Shown piece after piece: positions 31,892 through 43,441 of a stretch of DNA of 64,000 nt. The number at the start of each line of letters is the position of its first letter. Positions within the stretch are counted from its first letter, which is position 1. The notes under the pieces were generated by a model. It ran no database searches, was not told the origin of the DNA, and saw only the letters and a program-made list of their open reading frames with translations. The stretch is from Enterobacter cloacae (GTDB lineage: Bacteria; Pseudomonadota; Gammaproteobacteria; Enterobacterales; Enterobacteriaceae). The stretch covers positions 620,001 through 684,000 of the forward strand of contig AP022133.1 in NCBI GenBank assembly GCA_014169315.1, in the 5' to 3' direction. Made by a program: the position numbers and the translations under genes.

Positions 31892-34798
31892 TTACTGATG
31901 CGTCACAACGATAAGACGCAGGGCATCCAGACGCCAGCTTGCCTGATTCAGGCTTTCCAGCACCTGCTGACGGTTACTTTCGATTGCAGCCAGTTCATCG
32001 TCACGGATGTTTGGGTTCACTGCCTTCAACGCTTCCAGACGTGACAGCTCCGCAGAGAGTTTCTCGTCGGCTTCGGTGCGTGCGGCATCAATCAGCGCTC
32101 TGGCCGCTTTTTCTACCTGGGTTTCGCCCAGTTGCAGAATGGCGTGTACGTCCTGCTGTACCGCGTTGACCAGCTTGCTGCCCGTATGGCGGTTTACCGC
32201 GCTCAGCTGACGGTTAAAGCTTTCGAACTCGACCTGGGCTGCCAGGTTGGTGCCGTTTTTATCCAGCAGCAGACGCACTGGCGTTGGCGGCAGGAAGCGG
32301 GTGAGCTGCAGCTGTTTTGGTGCCTGCGCTTCCACAACGTAGATCAGCTCCACCAGCAGAGTACCCACTGGCAGCGCTTTGTTCTTCAGCAGCGAAATGG
32401 TACTGCTGCCGGTGTCGCCAGAGAGGATCAGATCCAGTCCATTGCGGATCAGCGGGTGCTCCCAGGTAATAAACTGGGCATCTTCGCGGGACAGCGCCAC
32501 ATCACGTTCAAAGGTGATGGTGCAGCCATCTTCCGGCAGGCCAGGGAAATCCGGTACCAGCATATGATCGGACGGGGTCAGAACGATCATGTTCTCGCCA
32601 CGATCGTCCTGGTTAATGCCGACGATGTCGAACAGGTTCATGGAGAAGCTGATCAGGCTGGTGTCATCATCCTGTTCTTCAATGCTTTCAGCCAGTGCCT
32701 GCGCTTTTTCGCCGCCGTTGGAGTGGATCTCCAGCAGGCGGTCGCGCCCCTGTTCCAGCTGTGCTTTCAGCGCATCGTGCTTCTCGCGGCAGGATTTGAT
32801 CAGCTCATCGAATCCGTCGCTGCTTTCCGGTGCAGCCAGGTACGCGATCAGATCGGAATGCACCTGATCGTAAATTGTGCGGCCGGTTGGGCAAGTGTGT
32901 TCAAACGCATCCAGACCTTCGTGGAACCAGCGTACCAGAACGGACTGGGCGGTTTTTTCCAGATACGGGACGTGGATCTGAATATCGTGCGCCTGACCGA
33001 TACGATCCAGACGGCCGATACGCTGTTCCAGCAGATCCGGGTTAAACGGCAGATCGAACATCACCAGGTTGCTGGCAAACTGGAAGTTACGGCCTTCAGA
33101 ACCGATTTCAGAACACAGCAGAACCTGTGCGCCGCTGTCTTCTTCACCGAACCAGGCTGCCGCACGGTCACGCTCGACAATCGACATCCCTTCGTGGAAC
33201 ACGGCGGCGCGAATACCTTCGCGTTCGCGCAGAACCTGCTCCAGCTGCAGCGCGGTGGCTGCTTTAGCGCAGATCACCAGCACTTTCTGGGAGCGGTGAG
33301 CGGTCAAATAACCCATCAGCCACTCAACGCGCGGGTCGAAGTTCCACCAGGTTCCGGTATCACCTTCAAATTCCTGGTAGATCTGCTCCGGGTAGAGCAT
33401 GTCGCGTGCGCGCTCTTCCTGCGTTTTGCGTGCCCCCATAATGCCGGACACTTTAATGGCCGTCTGATACTGGGTCGGCAGCGGCAGCTTGATGGTGTGC
33501 AGTTCGCGTTTCGGGAAGCCTTTCACGCCGTTACGGGTGTTACGGAACAGCACGCGGCTGGTGCCGTGCCTGTCCATCAGCATATCGACAAGCTCTTTGC
33601 GTGCAGATTCGGCGTTGTCACCGTCACTGTTGGCCGCCTGCAGCAACGGTTCGATATCCTGCTCGCCAATCAGATCGCTCAGGGTATTCAGTTCGTCATT
33701 AGAAAGGCGGTTACCTGCCAGCAACAACGCAACGGCATCAGCGACCGGACGGTAGTTTTTCTGCTCTTCAACAAACTGCTCAAAATCGTGGAAACGGTTT
33801 GGGTCAAGCAGGCGCAGACGCGCAAAGTGGCTCTCCAGACCCAGCTGCTCTGGCGTTGCCGTCAGCAGCAGGACGCCAGGTACGCGCTCGGCAAGTTGTT
33901 CAATCGCCATGTATTCGCGGCTTGGGGCCTCTTCGCTCCAGACCAGGTGGTGCGCTTCATCGACCACCATCAAATCCCATTCCGCATCACACAGGTGCTC
34001 AAGGCGCTGCTTGCTGCGGCGGACGAAGTCCAGGGAGCAAATCACCAGCTGTTCTGTTTCAAACGGGTTGTCAGCGTCGTGCTGTGCTTCGGCATAACGC
34101 TCGTCGTCAAACAGCGAGAAGCGCAGGTTAAAGCGGCGCAGCATTTCCACCAGCCACTGGTGCTGCAGGGTTTCCGGTACCACAATCAGCACGCGTTCGG
34201 CCGCGCCGGAAAGCAGCTGTTGATGCAGGATCATGCCTGCTTCAATGGTTTTACCCAGGCCGACCTCGTCTGCCAGTAACACGCGAGGCGCATGGCGACG
34301 GCCCACGTCATGGGCAATATTCAGCTGGTGTGGGATCAGGCTGGTGCGTTGACCACGCAGGCCGCTCCACGGCATGCGGTACTGTTCACTCTGGAACTTA
34401 CGTGCGCGATAGCGCAGGGAGAAGCGGTCCATGCGGTCGATTTGCCCGGCAAACAGGCGATCCTGCGGCTTACTGAAGACCAGTTTGCTGTCGAGCAGCA
34501 CTTCGCGCAGGATGACATCGGCCTCGTCGGTATCCAGACGAGTGCCGATGTAGGCGAGCAGTCCATTCTCTTCTTTTACGTCTTCAACCTTCAGCTGCCA
34601 GCCATCATGGCTGGTCACGGTGTCGCCCGGGTTGAACATCACACGGGTAACAGGGGAGTCATTGCGAGCGTACAGGCGGTTTTCACCAGTGGCAGGGAAA
34701 AGGAGGGTGACCATGCGCGCATCGACTGCAACCACAGTTCCCAGTCCAAGTTCGCTTTCTGTATCGCTGATCCAGCGTTGACCAAGTGTAAAAGGCAT
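31892..34798 (-). CDS. rapA: RNA polymerase-associated SWI2/SNF2 ATPase
   Basis: 968 residues, the same as E. coli. This ATPase recycles RNA polymerase after transcription. N-terminal Tudor-like domains (about 1-107) precede the SNF2 helicase: Walker A in [13 protein letters not shown] (about 170-182), the DEAH box in MVVDEAHHL, and the second lobe motif [11 protein letters not shown]. It has its own upstream gap of 128 bp after polB, containing a weak ACCGTC/GACGGT hairpin at about 34841-34858. Confidence 0.97.
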   Translation of the reverse strand: MPFTLGQRWISDTESELGLGTVVAVDARMVTLLFPATGENRLYARNDSPVTRVMFNPGDTVTSHDGWQLKVEDVKEENGLLAYIGTRLDTDEADVILREVLLDSKLVFSKPQDRLFAGQIDRMDRFSLRYRARKFQSEQYRMPWSGLRGQRTSLIPHQLNIAHDVGRRHAPRVLLADEVGLGKTIEAGMILHQQLLSGAAERVLIVVPETLQHQWLVEMLRRFNLRFSLFDDERYAEAQHDADNPFETEQLVICSLDFVRRSKQRLEHLCDAEWDLMVVDEAHHLVWSEEAPSREYMAIEQLAERVPGVLLLTATPEQLGLESHFARLRLLDPNRFHDFEQFVEEQKNYRPVADAVALLLAGNRLSNDELNTLSDLIGEQDIEPLLQAANSDGDNAESARKELVDMLMDRHGTSRVLFRNTRNGVKGFPKRELHTIKLPLPTQYQTAIKVSGIMGARKTQEERARDMLYPEQIYQEFEGDTGTWWNFDPRVEWLMGYLTAHRSQKVLVICAKAATALQLEQVLREREGIRAAVFHEGMSIVERDRAAAWFGEEDSGAQVLLCSEIGSEGRNFQFASNLVMFDLPFNPDLLEQRIGRLDRIGQAHDIQIHVPYLEKTAQSVLVRWFHEGLDAFEHTCPTGRTIYDQVHSDLIAYLAAPESSDGFDELIKSCREKHDALKAQLEQGRDRLLEIHSNGGEKAQALAESIEEQDDDTSLISFSMNLFDIVGINQDDRGENMIVLTPSDHMLVPDFPGLPEDGCTITFERDVALSREDAQFITWEHPLIRNGLDLILSGDTGSSTISLLKNKALPVGTLLVELIYVVEAQAPKQLQLTRFLPPTPVRLLLDKNGTNLAAQVEFESFNRQLSAVNRHTGSKLVNAVQQDVHAILQLGETQVEKAARALIDAARTEADEKLSAELSRLEALKAVNPNIRDDELAAIESNRQQVLESLNQASWRLDALRLIVVTHQ

Positions 34799-34926
34799 AT
34801 ATGTTCGGCTCTAATCTTTAATTGCAGGCAATAGTTCGACCACCGTCAAAAAAGACGGTCATCAAAAAATGGGTCCGGGAATGGAAAGGGCGCTATGGTA
34901 CTGGATGGCAACGATTTCGTCACGCG

Positions 34927-37278
34927 TCAAAATAGGCCAAGTTGCCCTGTCACTAGTGTAGCAAAATCGTCGTCGATAAAGGGCAAAATTCCATCCGCAA
35001 CCGGCTGAAGCTGGCGCGTCAGGTAGTGCTCGTAATCCAGAGGTGATTGCTGATAATCAACAGGTTCCGGGCCGCTGGTGGTCCAGACATACCTGATGGT
35101 GCCCCGGTTTTGATACTGCGGCGCGCGGCCCCGGCGCACGTTTTCTTCGTCCGCCAGACGGGCTGCACGTACGTGTGGCGGGACATTACGCTGGTATTCA
35201 GTCAGCGGACGGCGCAGGCGTTTGCGGTACACCAACTGGCCATCCAGCTCACCCGCCATCAGGCTGGCTATCGTCTCGCGTACGTAGTCCTGGTAGGGTT
35301 CATTGCGAAACACCCGCAGATACAGCGTTTGCTGGAACTGCTGTGCCAGCGGCGTCCAGTCGGTACGCACCGTCTCCAGTCCTTTAAACACCATCCGCTG
35401 CTTGTCACCTTCCTGAATCAACCCGGCATAGCGCTTTTTGCTGCCCTGATCGGTGCCACGAATCGTGGGCATCAAAAAACGGCTGAAATGGGTTTCAAAT
35501 TCCAGCTCTAATGCACTGGTTAAGCGCTCTTTTTGCAAATGTTCACGCCACCAGTCGTTCACGAAAGCGACCAGCTGTTTGCCGATGAGTGCGGCATCGT
35601 CTTCTGAGTGTGTCTCTTTCAACCACACAAAGGTGGAATCGGTATCGCCGTAGATGACGTCATAACCCCGGGACTCAATCAGCGCTTTGGTCTGGCGCAT
35701 GATGTCGTGCCCGCGCATGGTGATTGATGACGCCAGACGCGGATCAAAGAAGCGACAGGCGCTGGTGCCCAGCACGCCGTAAAAGGCATTCATGATGATT
35801 TTCAGCGCCTGGGAAAGGGGTTTGTTGCTGTGCCGTTTGGCTTCGTCACGACCGTACCAGATTTGCCCCACTATTTCTGGCAGGCAGTGCTTCTCGCGCG
35901 AGAAACGCGCGCCGAGAAAGCCTTCAGTGCTGTGGGCATCGTCTGGCTGAGCCATGCCCTCAACCAGCCCTACCGGGTCGATCAGGAAGGTACGGATAAT
36001 TGACGGGTAGAGGCTTTTGTAGTCCAGCACCAGCACCGAGTCATACAGTCCCGGGCGGGAATCCATCACATAACCGCCGGGGCTGGCCTGCGGCGGCACA
36101 TCTCCGAGGTTGGGCGCGACATATCCTGCCCGGTGCATACGGGGAAAATAGAGGTGGCTAAACGCCGCCACGGAGCCGCCGTGTCTGTCGGCGGCGAGGC
36201 CGTTGACCGTCGCACGCTCCAGCAGGAAGGGCATGATCTCGGTTTTGTGAAAAATCTGCGTCACCAGCTCGCAATCTTTCAGGTTATAGGTGGCAAGTGC
36301 CGGCTTGTCTTCGTTAAATCGCCGGTCTATCTCGTCCATTCTGTCCCACGGGTTGTCGATGGATTTACCCTCGCCGAGCAGCTCCTGCGCGACGGTTTCC
36401 AGGGAGAAAGAGGAGAAATTCCAGAAGGCGGATTTCAGCGCTTCAATACCGTCGATAATCAGACGGCCATTGGCCTGCGCGAAGAATACGTCGTTTTTAA
36501 AGCCATGTTCACGCCACTCCAGTTCGGTATTACCGCGCCCCAGCATCAGCGGAATACGGTACCGCTCGGCATGTTTTTGCAGGACGCGCAGGTCGAACTG
36601 CACGACGTTCCAGCCGATCAATACATCGGGATCGTGATCGGCAAACCACTGGTTTAGTTTCTCCAGCAGTTGCGGTCGGCTATTGACATACTCAAGCTGA
36701 AAATTGAGGTCAGTGGCATCGCCATTTGGTGGCCCGAGCATATAGACAACCCGCTGTCCGCAGCCTTCAAGGCCGATGCAGTACAGCTCACCGTGACGGG
36801 TCGTTTCAATATCCAGCGAGACCCACTTCAGCGGCGGGCGATAATGCGGGTTGGGTTTCAGACGTGCGTTGATAAGCCTGCCGTTTTGCGTGGTGCCATC
36901 CACCCAGACAGGGGCGGTGATAAACCGCTCCATCAGGAAACGTTCCGGCGGGCGGATGTCGGCTTCGTAAAGCGTAATGCCCGCTTCGCGCAGCAGTTTT
37001 TCATAGCGCATCAACTGACGGTGGGCGCGACAGTACAGGCCATACACCGGCTGGCGGTGGAAATCTTTTAGCGCAAGTGGGGTGATACGCCAGCCGTTTT
37101 CGCCGCGCAGCAACTGTTTCACTTTCTCAACGTGAGCTTCAGGAATAAAAGCCACGGACTCCTGCGGCGGCAGCGTCACCTGCAGCGGGCCGTTATCCGT
37201 CGCCAGCCAGAATTCGACTTCTGTCCCGGAAGGCGTATCCCGCCAGTGTCGGGTCAGTAAAAAACCTGCTTGCGCCAC
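34927..37278 (-). CDS. polB: DNA polymerase II (SOS-inducible)
   Basis: Family B polymerase used in replication restart and translesion synthesis. 783 residues from the GTG at 37278 ([15 protein letters not shown]), the same length and start type as E. coli, with GGGGTGA as ribosome site. An ATG at 37308 lies one base past the -10 box, upstream of any plausible transcript start, and is rejected. Exonuclease motif SLDIETT (about 150), polymerase motifs DYKSLYPS and YGDTDSTF are intact. Preceded by a LexA box. Confidence 0.95.
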   Translation of the reverse strand: MAQAGFLLTRHWRDTPSGTEVEFWLATDNGPLQVTLPPQESVAFIPEAHVEKVKQLLRGENGWRITPLALKDFHRQPVYGLYCRAHRQLMRYEKLLREAGITLYEADIRPPERFLMERFITAPVWVDGTTQNGRLINARLKPNPHYRPPLKWVSLDIETTRHGELYCIGLEGCGQRVVYMLGPPNGDATDLNFQLEYVNSRPQLLEKLNQWFADHDPDVLIGWNVVQFDLRVLQKHAERYRIPLMLGRGNTELEWREHGFKNDVFFAQANGRLIIDGIEALKSAFWNFSSFSLETVAQELLGEGKSIDNPWDRMDEIDRRFNEDKPALATYNLKDCELVTQIFHKTEIMPFLLERATVNGLAADRHGGSVAAFSHLYFPRMHRAGYVAPNLGDVPPQASPGGYVMDSRPGLYDSVLVLDYKSLYPSIIRTFLIDPVGLVEGMAQPDDAHSTEGFLGARFSREKHCLPEIVGQIWYGRDEAKRHSNKPLSQALKIIMNAFYGVLGTSACRFFDPRLASSITMRGHDIMRQTKALIESRGYDVIYGDTDSTFVWLKETHSEDDAALIGKQLVAFVNDWWREHLQKERLTSALELEFETHFSRFLMPTIRGTDQGSKKRYAGLIQEGDKQRMVFKGLETVRTDWTPLAQQFQQTLYLRVFRNEPYQDYVRETIASLMAGELDGQLVYRKRLRRPLTEYQRNVPPHVRAARLADEENVRRGRAPQYQNRGTIRYVWTTSGPEPVDYQQSPLDYEHYLTRQLQPVADGILPFIDDDFATLVTGQLGLF

Positions 37279-37309
37279 GCCGTCACCCCATAAAACAAAA
37301 CCAGGCATG

Positions 37310-37315
37310 ATTATA
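37310..37315 (-). promoter_or_regulatory. polB -10 promoter element
   Basis: Perfect TATAAT on the minus strand between the LexA box and the GTG start. The -35 region (about 37333-37338) is weak and abuts the LexA site. The position argues that transcription starts near 37303, inside the longer open frame. Confidence 0.65.
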
Positions 37316-37335
37316 GCCTGGTTGAATATTTTATG

Positions 37336-37351
37336 CTGGGTATATATACAG
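37336..37351. promoter_or_regulatory. LexA (SOS) box of polB
   Basis: CTGGGTATATATACAG fits CTG-N10-CAG with the AT-alternating centre. It lies two bases beyond the araD stop, 20 bp upstream of the polB -10 element, as expected for SOS control of DNA polymerase II. Confidence 0.85.
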
Positions 37352-37352
37352 C

Positions 37353-38048
37353 TTATTGCCCGTAATACGCCTTCGCGCCGTGTTTACGCAGGTAATGTTT
37401 ATCCAGCAGGGTTTGCTGCATATCCGGAAGTTGCGGTGCCAGCTGGCGGCAGAAGATCCCCATATAGGCAATTTCTTCGAGCACGATGGCATTATGCACG
37501 GCATCTTCGGCATTTTTGCCCCACGCAAACGGGCCGTGAGAGTGCACCAGCACGCCAGGCATCTGCGCCGCATCGATACCCTGTTTTTCAAAGGTTTCAA
37601 CGATGACGTTACCGGTTTCCCACTCATACTCGCCGTTGATCTCCGCATCGGTCATTAAGCGCGTGCAGGGAATGGTGCCGTAAAAGTAGTCCGCGTGCGT
37701 GGTGCCGGTGGCCGGAATGGACTGACCGGCCTGCGCCCAGATGGTGGCATGGCGTGAATGGGTATGAACGATGCCGCCAATCGTCGGGAATGACTGATAC
37801 AGCAGGCGATGGGTTGGCGTATCGGAAGAGGGCTTTTTCTTGCCTTCCACCACTTCGCCAGTCGCAATACTGACCACCACCATATCCTCGGCGGTCATTA
37901 CCGTGTAATCGACGCCGGAAGGCTTGATAACGAGCACGCCCTTTTCGCGGTCAACGGCGCTGACGTTGCCCCAGGTCAGCGTCACCAGGTTATGTTTCGG
38001 CAGCGCCAGGTTGGCTTCAAGTACCTGACGTTTGAGATCTTCTAACAT
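37353..38048 (-). CDS. araD: L-ribulose-5-phosphate 4-epimerase
   Basis: Converts L-ribulose-5-phosphate to D-xylulose-5-phosphate. 231 residues from ATG 38048 ([20 protein letters not shown]), preceded by GGAGG; the frame continues upstream without conservation. A class II aldolase fold with zinc histidines in HTHSRHA and a later HSHGPFAWG. It is the last gene of araBAD, 52 nt after araA; the gap carries a GGCCTGCC/GGGCGGGCC hairpin. Confidence 0.97.
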   Translation of the reverse strand: MLEDLKRQVLEANLALPKHNLVTLTWGNVSAVDREKGVLVIKPSGVDYTVMTAEDMVVVSIATGEVVEGKKKPSSDTPTHRLLYQSFPTIGGIVHTHSRHATIWAQAGQSIPATGTTHADYFYGTIPCTRLMTDAEINGEYEWETGNVIVETFEKQGIDAAQMPGVLVHSHGPFAWGKNAEDAVHNAIVLEEIAYMGIFCRQLAPQLPDMQQTLLDKHYLRKHGAKAYYGQ

Positions 38049-38100
38049 GCAATCCTCCAGGAAAAGTGGCCCGCCCTGCGGCAGGCCAAAAATCCCCCTG

Positions 38101-39603
38101 TTAACGTTTTGAGCCGTAATACACTTCGTTCCAGCGCAAGGTGTCTTTGAAGGCTGGCAGGCGGGTATCGTTATCAATTACGGTCAATTCGATATCGTGT
38201 AGCTCGGCGAACTGACGCATGTCGTTGAGATCCAGCGCGTGGCTGAAGACGGTGTGGTGCGCACCACCGGCCACGATCCAGGCCTCGGAGGCGGTTGGCA
38301 GGTCAGGTTGTGCTTTCCACAGGGCGTTCGCGACCGGCAGTTTTGGCAGTGAATGTGGTGTTTCCACGGCATCCACACAGTTCACCAGCAGGCGGAAACG
38401 ATCGCCCAGGTCGATCAGGCTGGCGTTGATGGCAGGGCCGGTACGGGTGTTGAAGATCAGACGTGCCGGATCCGCTTTTCCGCCAATGCCGAGGTACTGC
38501 ACGTCGAGGATCGGTTTCACTTCGACGGCGATCGAAGGGCACACTTCCAGCATGTGCGAACCGAGCACCAGGTCGTTGCCATTTTCGAAATGGTAGGTGT
38601 AGTCCTCCATAAAGGAGGTGCCGCCCTGCAGACCGGTTGACATCACTTTCATGATGCGAAGCAGAGCGGCAGTTTTCCAGTCGCCTTCGCCGGCAAAGCC
38701 GTAGCCTTGCTGCATCAGACGTTGTACGGCCAGGCCTGGCAGTTGTTTCAGGCCGTGGAGGTCTTCAAAGGTGGTGGTGAAGGCGTGGAAGCCGCCCTGT
38801 TCCAGGAAGCGTTTCATCCCCAGCTCAATGCGCGCCGCATCCAGCACGTTCTGACGTTTGTCACCGTGGATCTGTGCGGCAGCGGTCAGGCGGTAGCTGC
38901 TTTCGTATTCATCAACCAGCGCGCTTACGTCGCCATCGCTGATTTCGTTCACCACCTGCACCAGGTCGCCCACGGCCCAGGTGTTCACGGAGAAGCCAAA
39001 CTTGATCTGTGCGGCAACTTTATCGCCGTCAGTCACTGCCACCTCACGCATGTTGTCGCCAAAACGCACCACTTTCAGGTGGCGGGTATCCTGTTTAGAC
39101 ACCGCCTGGCGCATCCAGGAACCGATACGTTTTTGTGCGTGCTGATCCTGCCAGTGGCCGGTTACGACCGCATGCTGCTGACGCATACGCGCGCCGATAA
39201 AGCCAAACTCACGGCCGCCGTGCGCGGTCTGGTTCAGGTTCATAAAGTCCATGTCGATGCTGTCCCACGGCAGGGAGGCGTTGAACTGGGTGTGGAACTG
39301 CAGCAAAGGTTTATTGAGGATGGACAGGCCGTTGATCCACATCTTGGCAGGTGAGAAGGTGTGCAACCACACCACCATCCCGGCGCATTTATCGTCGTAG
39401 TTCGCGTCGCGGCAGATGTGGGTGATCTCGTCCGGTGTCGTCCCCAGAGGTTTCAGTACCAGTTTGCACGGCAGTTTTGCTTCCGCATTCAGCGCGTTGA
39501 CCACATGTTCTGCATGCTGAGTCACCTGACGCAGCGCTTCCGGCCCGTACAGATGCTGGCTGCCAATCACAAACCACACTTCATAATTATTAAAAATGGT
39601 CAT
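38101..39603 (-). CDS. araA: L-arabinose isomerase
   Basis: Manganese-dependent isomerisation of L-arabinose to L-ribulose. 500 residues, as in E. coli. [17 protein letters not shown] at the start and the metal-site region [26 protein letters not shown] are intact. It begins 10 nt after the araB stop. Confidence 0.98.
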   Translation of the reverse strand: MTIFNNYEVWFVIGSQHLYGPEALRQVTQHAEHVVNALNAEAKLPCKLVLKPLGTTPDEITHICRDANYDDKCAGMVVWLHTFSPAKMWINGLSILNKPLLQFHTQFNASLPWDSIDMDFMNLNQTAHGGREFGFIGARMRQQHAVVTGHWQDQHAQKRIGSWMRQAVSKQDTRHLKVVRFGDNMREVAVTDGDKVAAQIKFGFSVNTWAVGDLVQVVNEISDGDVSALVDEYESSYRLTAAAQIHGDKRQNVLDAARIELGMKRFLEQGGFHAFTTTFEDLHGLKQLPGLAVQRLMQQGYGFAGEGDWKTAALLRIMKVMSTGLQGGTSFMEDYTYHFENGNDLVLGSHMLEVCPSIAVEVKPILDVQYLGIGGKADPARLIFNTRTGPAINASLIDLGDRFRLLVNCVDAVETPHSLPKLPVANALWKAQPDLPTASEAWIVAGGAHHTVFSHALDLNDMRQFAELHDIELTVIDNDTRLPAFKDTLRWNEVYYGSKR

Positions 39604-39613
39604 TATCGTGTCC

Positions 39614-41323
39614 TTAATGGGTCAGGGTTGCCGTAGTGTCCGCGCTGTGTTTTGACGGGGCGGCGACAGGGAGATAGTGAAGTTCGGCGCTTTTTGCCCA
39701 TTGCTGGTAGCGCTGATAAAGCTGTTCAAAACGTTGCGCCTGCTGGGCACGCGGCTGGAGGGTATTTTCTACGGCGCTCGCCATATGCTGTTGTGCGGTC
39801 GGGATATCGACATGAACACCTGCAGCGACGGCAGCAAAAATCGCCGCGCCCAGCGCACAGCACTGATCGGAAGCCACAATCTGCAGCGGACGGTTCAGCA
39901 CGTCGCAGCAGGCCTGCATGATCACCGGGTTTTTACGGGCGATGCCGCCCAGCGCCATCACGTTATTCACGTCGATGCCCTGTTCGATGAAGCATTCCAT
40001 AATGGCGCGTGCGCCAAAGGCGGTGGCCGCAATCAAACCGCCAAAGAGCGCCGGAGCGTCGGTCGCCAGGTTGAGGTCGGTAATTACCCCTTTCAGGCGC
40101 TGGTTAGCGAACGGTGTACGGCGACCATTGAACCAGTCGAGTACCACCGGGAGATGATCAAGAGACGGGTTTTTTGCCCAGGCGTCGGTGAGTTGCGGCA
40201 GAAGCTGTTTTTTGCTCTCGGTAACCTGAGCTTTCAGTTCCGGATGCGATGCTGCCAGTTGATCCAGCGGCCAGCCCAGCACGCGGCCAAACCAGGCGTA
40301 GATATCGCCAAATGCGGACTGACCTGCTTCCAGGCCGATAACGTCCGGTACCACGCTGCCGTCAACCTGGCCGCAGATACCTTTCACCGCACGGTCGCCA
40401 ACGGTGGCTTTATCCGCCGTCAGAATGTCGCAGGTTGAGGTGCCGATGACTTTCACCAGCGTGTTGGGCTGTGCGCCTGCGCCGACTGCACCCATATGGC
40501 AGTCAAATGCACCGCCGGAGATCGCCACGTTCTGCGGCAGACCGAGGCGCTTTGCCCACTCTTCACAGAGCGTGCCAACGGGAATATCGGCGGTGAAGGT
40601 GTCGGTAAACAGCGGGTATTTCAGATTTTTGTTGATGACTGGATCGAGTTCATCGAAGAACGCTGCGGGTGGCAGGCCGCCCCAGCTTTCGTGCCACAGC
40701 GATTTATGCCCGGCGCTGCAGCGGCCACGGCGAATATCCTGCGGGCGAGTGGTGCCGGAGAGCAGGGCCGGAACCCAGTCACACAATTCAATCCACGATG
40801 CTGCAGCCTGCGCCACCGAGGCGTCAGCGCGGGTGACGTGCAGAATTTTGGCCCAGAACCATTCGCTGGAGTAAATACCGCCGATGTAGCGTGAGTAATC
40901 GGTTTTGCCGGGCTGATGGCATAAACGGGTGATGGCTTCGGCTTCGTCGACGGCGGTATGGTCTTTCCACAACACGAACATGGCGTTCGGGTTGTCGGCA
41001 AACTCTGGGCGCAGCGCCAGCACACGGCCTTCGGCATCCACAGGGGCGGGGGTTGAGCCGGTGCTGTCGACGCCAATCCCGACAATCTCTGCACGCTGTG
41101 CGTCAGACAGTTCAGCCAGAACGGTTTTGATTGCCGCTTCCATTGACTCAATATAGTCACGCGGATGGTGACGGAACTGGTTGTTTGGCGCGTCGCAGTA
41201 GCGCCCCTCTTGCCAGCGCGGGTACCACTCAACGCTGGTTGCTATTTCCTGACCATGGGTACAGTCCACCGCCAGGGCGCGAACCGAGTCGCTGCCAAAA
41301 TCGAGGCCAATCGCAATTGCCAT
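39614..41323 (-). CDS. araB: L-ribulokinase
   Basis: FGGY-family kinase phosphorylating L-ribulose at O5. 569 residues (E. coli 566). The phosphate-binding DFGSDSVRA at the N-terminus, [15 protein letters not shown], and [15 protein letters not shown] are the family landmarks. It is the first gene of araBAD, controlled from the intergenic region with araC. Confidence 0.97.
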   Translation of the reverse strand: MAIAIGLDFGSDSVRALAVDCTHGQEIATSVEWYPRWQEGRYCDAPNNQFRHHPRDYIESMEAAIKTVLAELSDAQRAEIVGIGVDSTGSTPAPVDAEGRVLALRPEFADNPNAMFVLWKDHTAVDEAEAITRLCHQPGKTDYSRYIGGIYSSEWFWAKILHVTRADASVAQAAASWIELCDWVPALLSGTTRPQDIRRGRCSAGHKSLWHESWGGLPPAAFFDELDPVINKNLKYPLFTDTFTADIPVGTLCEEWAKRLGLPQNVAISGGAFDCHMGAVGAGAQPNTLVKVIGTSTCDILTADKATVGDRAVKGICGQVDGSVVPDVIGLEAGQSAFGDIYAWFGRVLGWPLDQLAASHPELKAQVTESKKQLLPQLTDAWAKNPSLDHLPVVLDWFNGRRTPFANQRLKGVITDLNLATDAPALFGGLIAATAFGARAIMECFIEQGIDVNNVMALGGIARKNPVIMQACCDVLNRPLQIVASDQCCALGAAIFAAVAAGVHVDIPTAQQHMASAVENTLQPRAQQAQRFEQLYQRYQQWAKSAELHYLPVAAPSKHSADTTATLTH

Positions 41324-41387
41324 TGTGTTGCTCCATCAAAAAAACAGGTATGGAAGAACATTAGAGACTGGGGGCGAAAATCGTCAG

Positions 41388-41421
41388 GCAGGATCCGCTA
41401 ATCTTATGGATTAAATTGCTG
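41388..41421 (-). promoter_or_regulatory. araI: araI2-araI1 activator sites of pBAD
   Basis: On the minus strand, I2 is AGATTAGCGGATCCTGC (41388-41404) and I1 occupies 41405-41421 (ending ATCCATA). Both align base by base with the known E. coli half-sites. AraC bound to arabinose occupies both and recruits RNA polymerase to araB. Confidence 0.85.
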
Positions 41422-41432
41422 TTGCGATTGAA

Positions 41433-41454
41433 AGTGTGACGCCGTGCAAATATT
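41433..41454. promoter_or_regulatory. CRP site between araB and araC
   Basis: The segment contains GTGTGACGCCGTGCAAA, close to the E. coli ara CRP site. It stands between araI1 and araO1, so it can serve both divergent promoters. Confidence 0.75.
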
Positions 41455-41455
41455 C

Positions 41456-41499
41456 AATGTGGACATTTCTGCCGCACTTATAGACACTTTTGTTACTGC
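41456..41499. promoter_or_regulatory. araO1 operator region
   Basis: Segment with the TGTGGACATTTCTGCCG and TTATAGACACTTTTGTTAC blocks that correspond to araO1 left and right halves in E. coli, where AraC represses its own promoter. The upstream araO2 site would lie within the araC leader and was not clearly identified. Confidence 0.7.
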
Positions 41500-41660
41500 T
41501 TATCTGCTCATGCTGGCGGAGAAATCAGGGGGAAAGGCTGAAACATGGCGGACGTAAAAGAGGCGTGATGCTTTTTGGATCTTTTCGCGGACCCTTTTTA
41601 TACTGCTTTTATCGATATGGACAATTGGTTTCCTTCAGGACTGCCGGGAGAACTGAATAT

Positions 41661-42506
41661 ATGGCCGAAACGCAAAACGATCCCTTACTGCCAGGTTACT
41701 CATTCAACGCCCACCTGGTCGCGGGGTTAACCCCGATCGAGGCCGAGGGATATCTTGATTTTTACGTTGACCGACCGCTCGGGATGAAAGGGTATATTTT
41801 GAACCTGACCGTGCGCGGGGAAGGGGTTATCAAAAATAACGACCAGCAATTTGTTTGCCGTCCTGGCGATATACTGTTATTCCCACCGGGTGAGATCCAC
41901 CATTACGGGCGTCATCCGGATGCCAAAGAGTGGTATCACCAGTGGGTCTACTTCCGTCCGCGCGCCTACTGGCAGGAGTGGCTCTCGTGGCCAGCCATTT
42001 TTGCGCACACCGGTTTTTATCGCCCGGATGATGTTCACCAGGCGCAGTTCCGCGAGCTGTTTGCGCAGATTATTGACGCCGGGCAGGCTGGTGGTCGCTA
42101 TGCCGAACTGCTGGCGATTAACCTGCTTGAGCAGGTGTTGCTGCGCCGGATGGAGGCGATTAACGAATCGCTTAATCCGCCGCTGGATAACCGCGTGCGT
42201 GATGCATGCCAGTACATCAGCGATCACCTGGCCGATAGCCAGTTTGATATCGCAAGCGTTGCCCAGCATGTCTGCCTTTCTCCGTCACGTTTGTCACATC
42301 TTTTCCGCCAGCAGCTTGGCGTCAGCGTGCTGAGCTGGCGTGAGGATCAGCGCATCAGCCAGGCGAAACTGTTGCTCAGCACCACCCGGATGCCGATTGC
42401 TACCGTGGGGCGCAATGTGGGTTTTGAAGATCAACTCTATTTCTCGCGCGTCTTTAAAAAATGTACCGGGGCAAGTCCGAGTGAATTCCGCGCAGGATGT
42501 GAATGA
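41661..42506 (+). CDS. araC: Arabinose operon regulator
   Basis: 281 residues from ATG 41661 ([15 protein letters not shown]). The N-terminal cupin arabinose-binding/dimerisation domain (about 1-168; [19 protein letters not shown]) precedes a pair of helix-turn-helices ([24 protein letters not shown] and [22 protein letters not shown]). It ends at FRAGCE, 11 residues shorter than E. coli AraC and like the Salmonella form. A frame open from 41490 lacks conserved residues. Confidence 0.97.
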   Translation: MAETQNDPLLPGYSFNAHLVAGLTPIEAEGYLDFYVDRPLGMKGYILNLTVRGEGVIKNNDQQFVCRPGDILLFPPGEIHHYGRHPDAKEWYHQWVYFRPRAYWQEWLSWPAIFAHTGFYRPDDVHQAQFRELFAQIIDAGQAGGRYAELLAINLLEQVLLRRMEAINESLNPPLDNRVRDACQYISDHLADSQFDIASVAQHVCLSPSRLSHLFRQQLGVSVLSWREDQRISQAKLLLSTTRMPIATVGRNVGFEDQLYFSRVFKKCTGASPSEFRAGCE

Positions 42507-42634
42507 AACGTAAAATAAGATAAACGGTCAGGTGAAGTTTCATAACTGCCAGTAAACTATTCAGACAATTGTTGTCTTGACGTGGTGAGGGGCTCTTTGC
42601 AGAATCCCTGCTTCGTTTTCTGACCGGAATAGTT

Positions 42635-43402
42635 ATGCAGGCATTGCTGGAACATTTTATCACCCAGTCCGTTATGTACTCACTCATCGCCGTTGCGCTG
42701 GTGGCGTTCCTGGAATCCCTGGCGCTTGTCGGGCTGATTTTACCCGGCACCGTGATGATGGCGGGGCTTGGCGCGCTTATCGGCAGCGGTGAAGTCAACT
42801 TCTGGCAGGCGTGGATGGCCGGGATCGTCGGCTGCTTGCTCGGAGACTGGATCTCCTTCTGGCTGGGCTGGCGCTTTAAGAAGCCATTGCATCGCTGGTC
42901 GTTCATGAAAAAGAACAAAGCGTTGCTGGATAAAACCGAACACGCGCTGCATCAGCACAGTATGTTCACTATCCTCGTGGGGCGTTTTGTCGGGCCAACG
43001 CGTCCGCTGGTGCCAATGGTAGCCGGGATGCTGGATCTGCCTGTCTCCAAATTTGTGTTACCCAATATTATCGGCTGCGTATTCTGGCCGCCGTTCTACT
43101 TCCTGCCGGGGATCCTGGCCGGTGCGGCAATTGATATTCCTGCCGATGCGCAAAGCGGTCAGTTTAAATGGCTGTTACTGGCTGCGGCTGTCCTGTTGTG
43201 GCTGGCGGCATGGCTGTGCTGGCGGCTGTGGCGTAGCGGCAAAGCGGGAGTGGATCGCCTGACGCGCTATCTTCCACGCCCCCGCCTGTTGTGGCTGGCA
43301 CCGCTGACCCTGGGAATTGCGATAGTGGCGCTGGTGGCGCTGATTCGTCATCCGCTGATGCCGGTTTATGGGGACATTTTATTGAAAGTCGTCAGCCGTT
43401 AA
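42635..43402 (+). CDS. yabI: DedA-family inner membrane protein
   Basis: 255-residue SNARE-associated/DedA (VTT-domain) membrane protein, about five hydrophobic segments. The conserved block FLESLALVGLILPGTVMMAGLG and the arginine-containing GRFVGPTRPLVPMVAGM motif are present. Family members are implicated in undecaprenyl phosphate or phospholipid translocation and membrane potential. It may share a convergent end with thiQ at the REP element. Confidence 0.93.
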   Translation: MQALLEHFITQSVMYSLIAVALVAFLESLALVGLILPGTVMMAGLGALIGSGEVNFWQAWMAGIVGCLLGDWISFWLGWRFKKPLHRWSFMKKNKALLDKTEHALHQHSMFTILVGRFVGPTRPLVPMVAGMLDLPVSKFVLPNIIGCVFWPPFYFLPGILAGAAIDIPADAQSGQFKWLLLAAAVLLWLAAWLCWRLWRSGKAGVDRLTRYLPRPRLLWLAPLTLGIAIVALVALIRHPLMPVYGDILLKVVSR

Positions 43403-43441
43403 CGGGGTGCCGGGCGGTGCTTCGTTTGCCCGGCCTACGGT
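43403..43441. repeat. REP element between yabI and thiQ
   Basis: GTGCCGGGCGGTGCTTCG, then GCCCGGCCTACGG: a single REP unit with its stem. It fills the whole convergent gap, and the thiQ stop codon (TAG, 43435-43437) lies inside it. Confidence 0.75.

Noticed and set aside
32132..34279. Long plus-strand open frame antisense to rapA (715 codons)
   Set aside because: Entirely within a well-conserved gene on the other strand, with no family resemblance.
34841..34858. ACCGTC/GACGGT hairpin between rapA and polB as a polB terminator
   Set aside because: The stem is only six bases, the T-run is in the loop rather than after the stem, and it is too weak to list as a terminator.
37279..37308. ATG at 37308 as the polB start
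   Set aside because: It abuts the perfect -10 TATAAT on its upstream side and would lie before the transcript start; the GTG at 37278 gives the family length and has a ribosome site.
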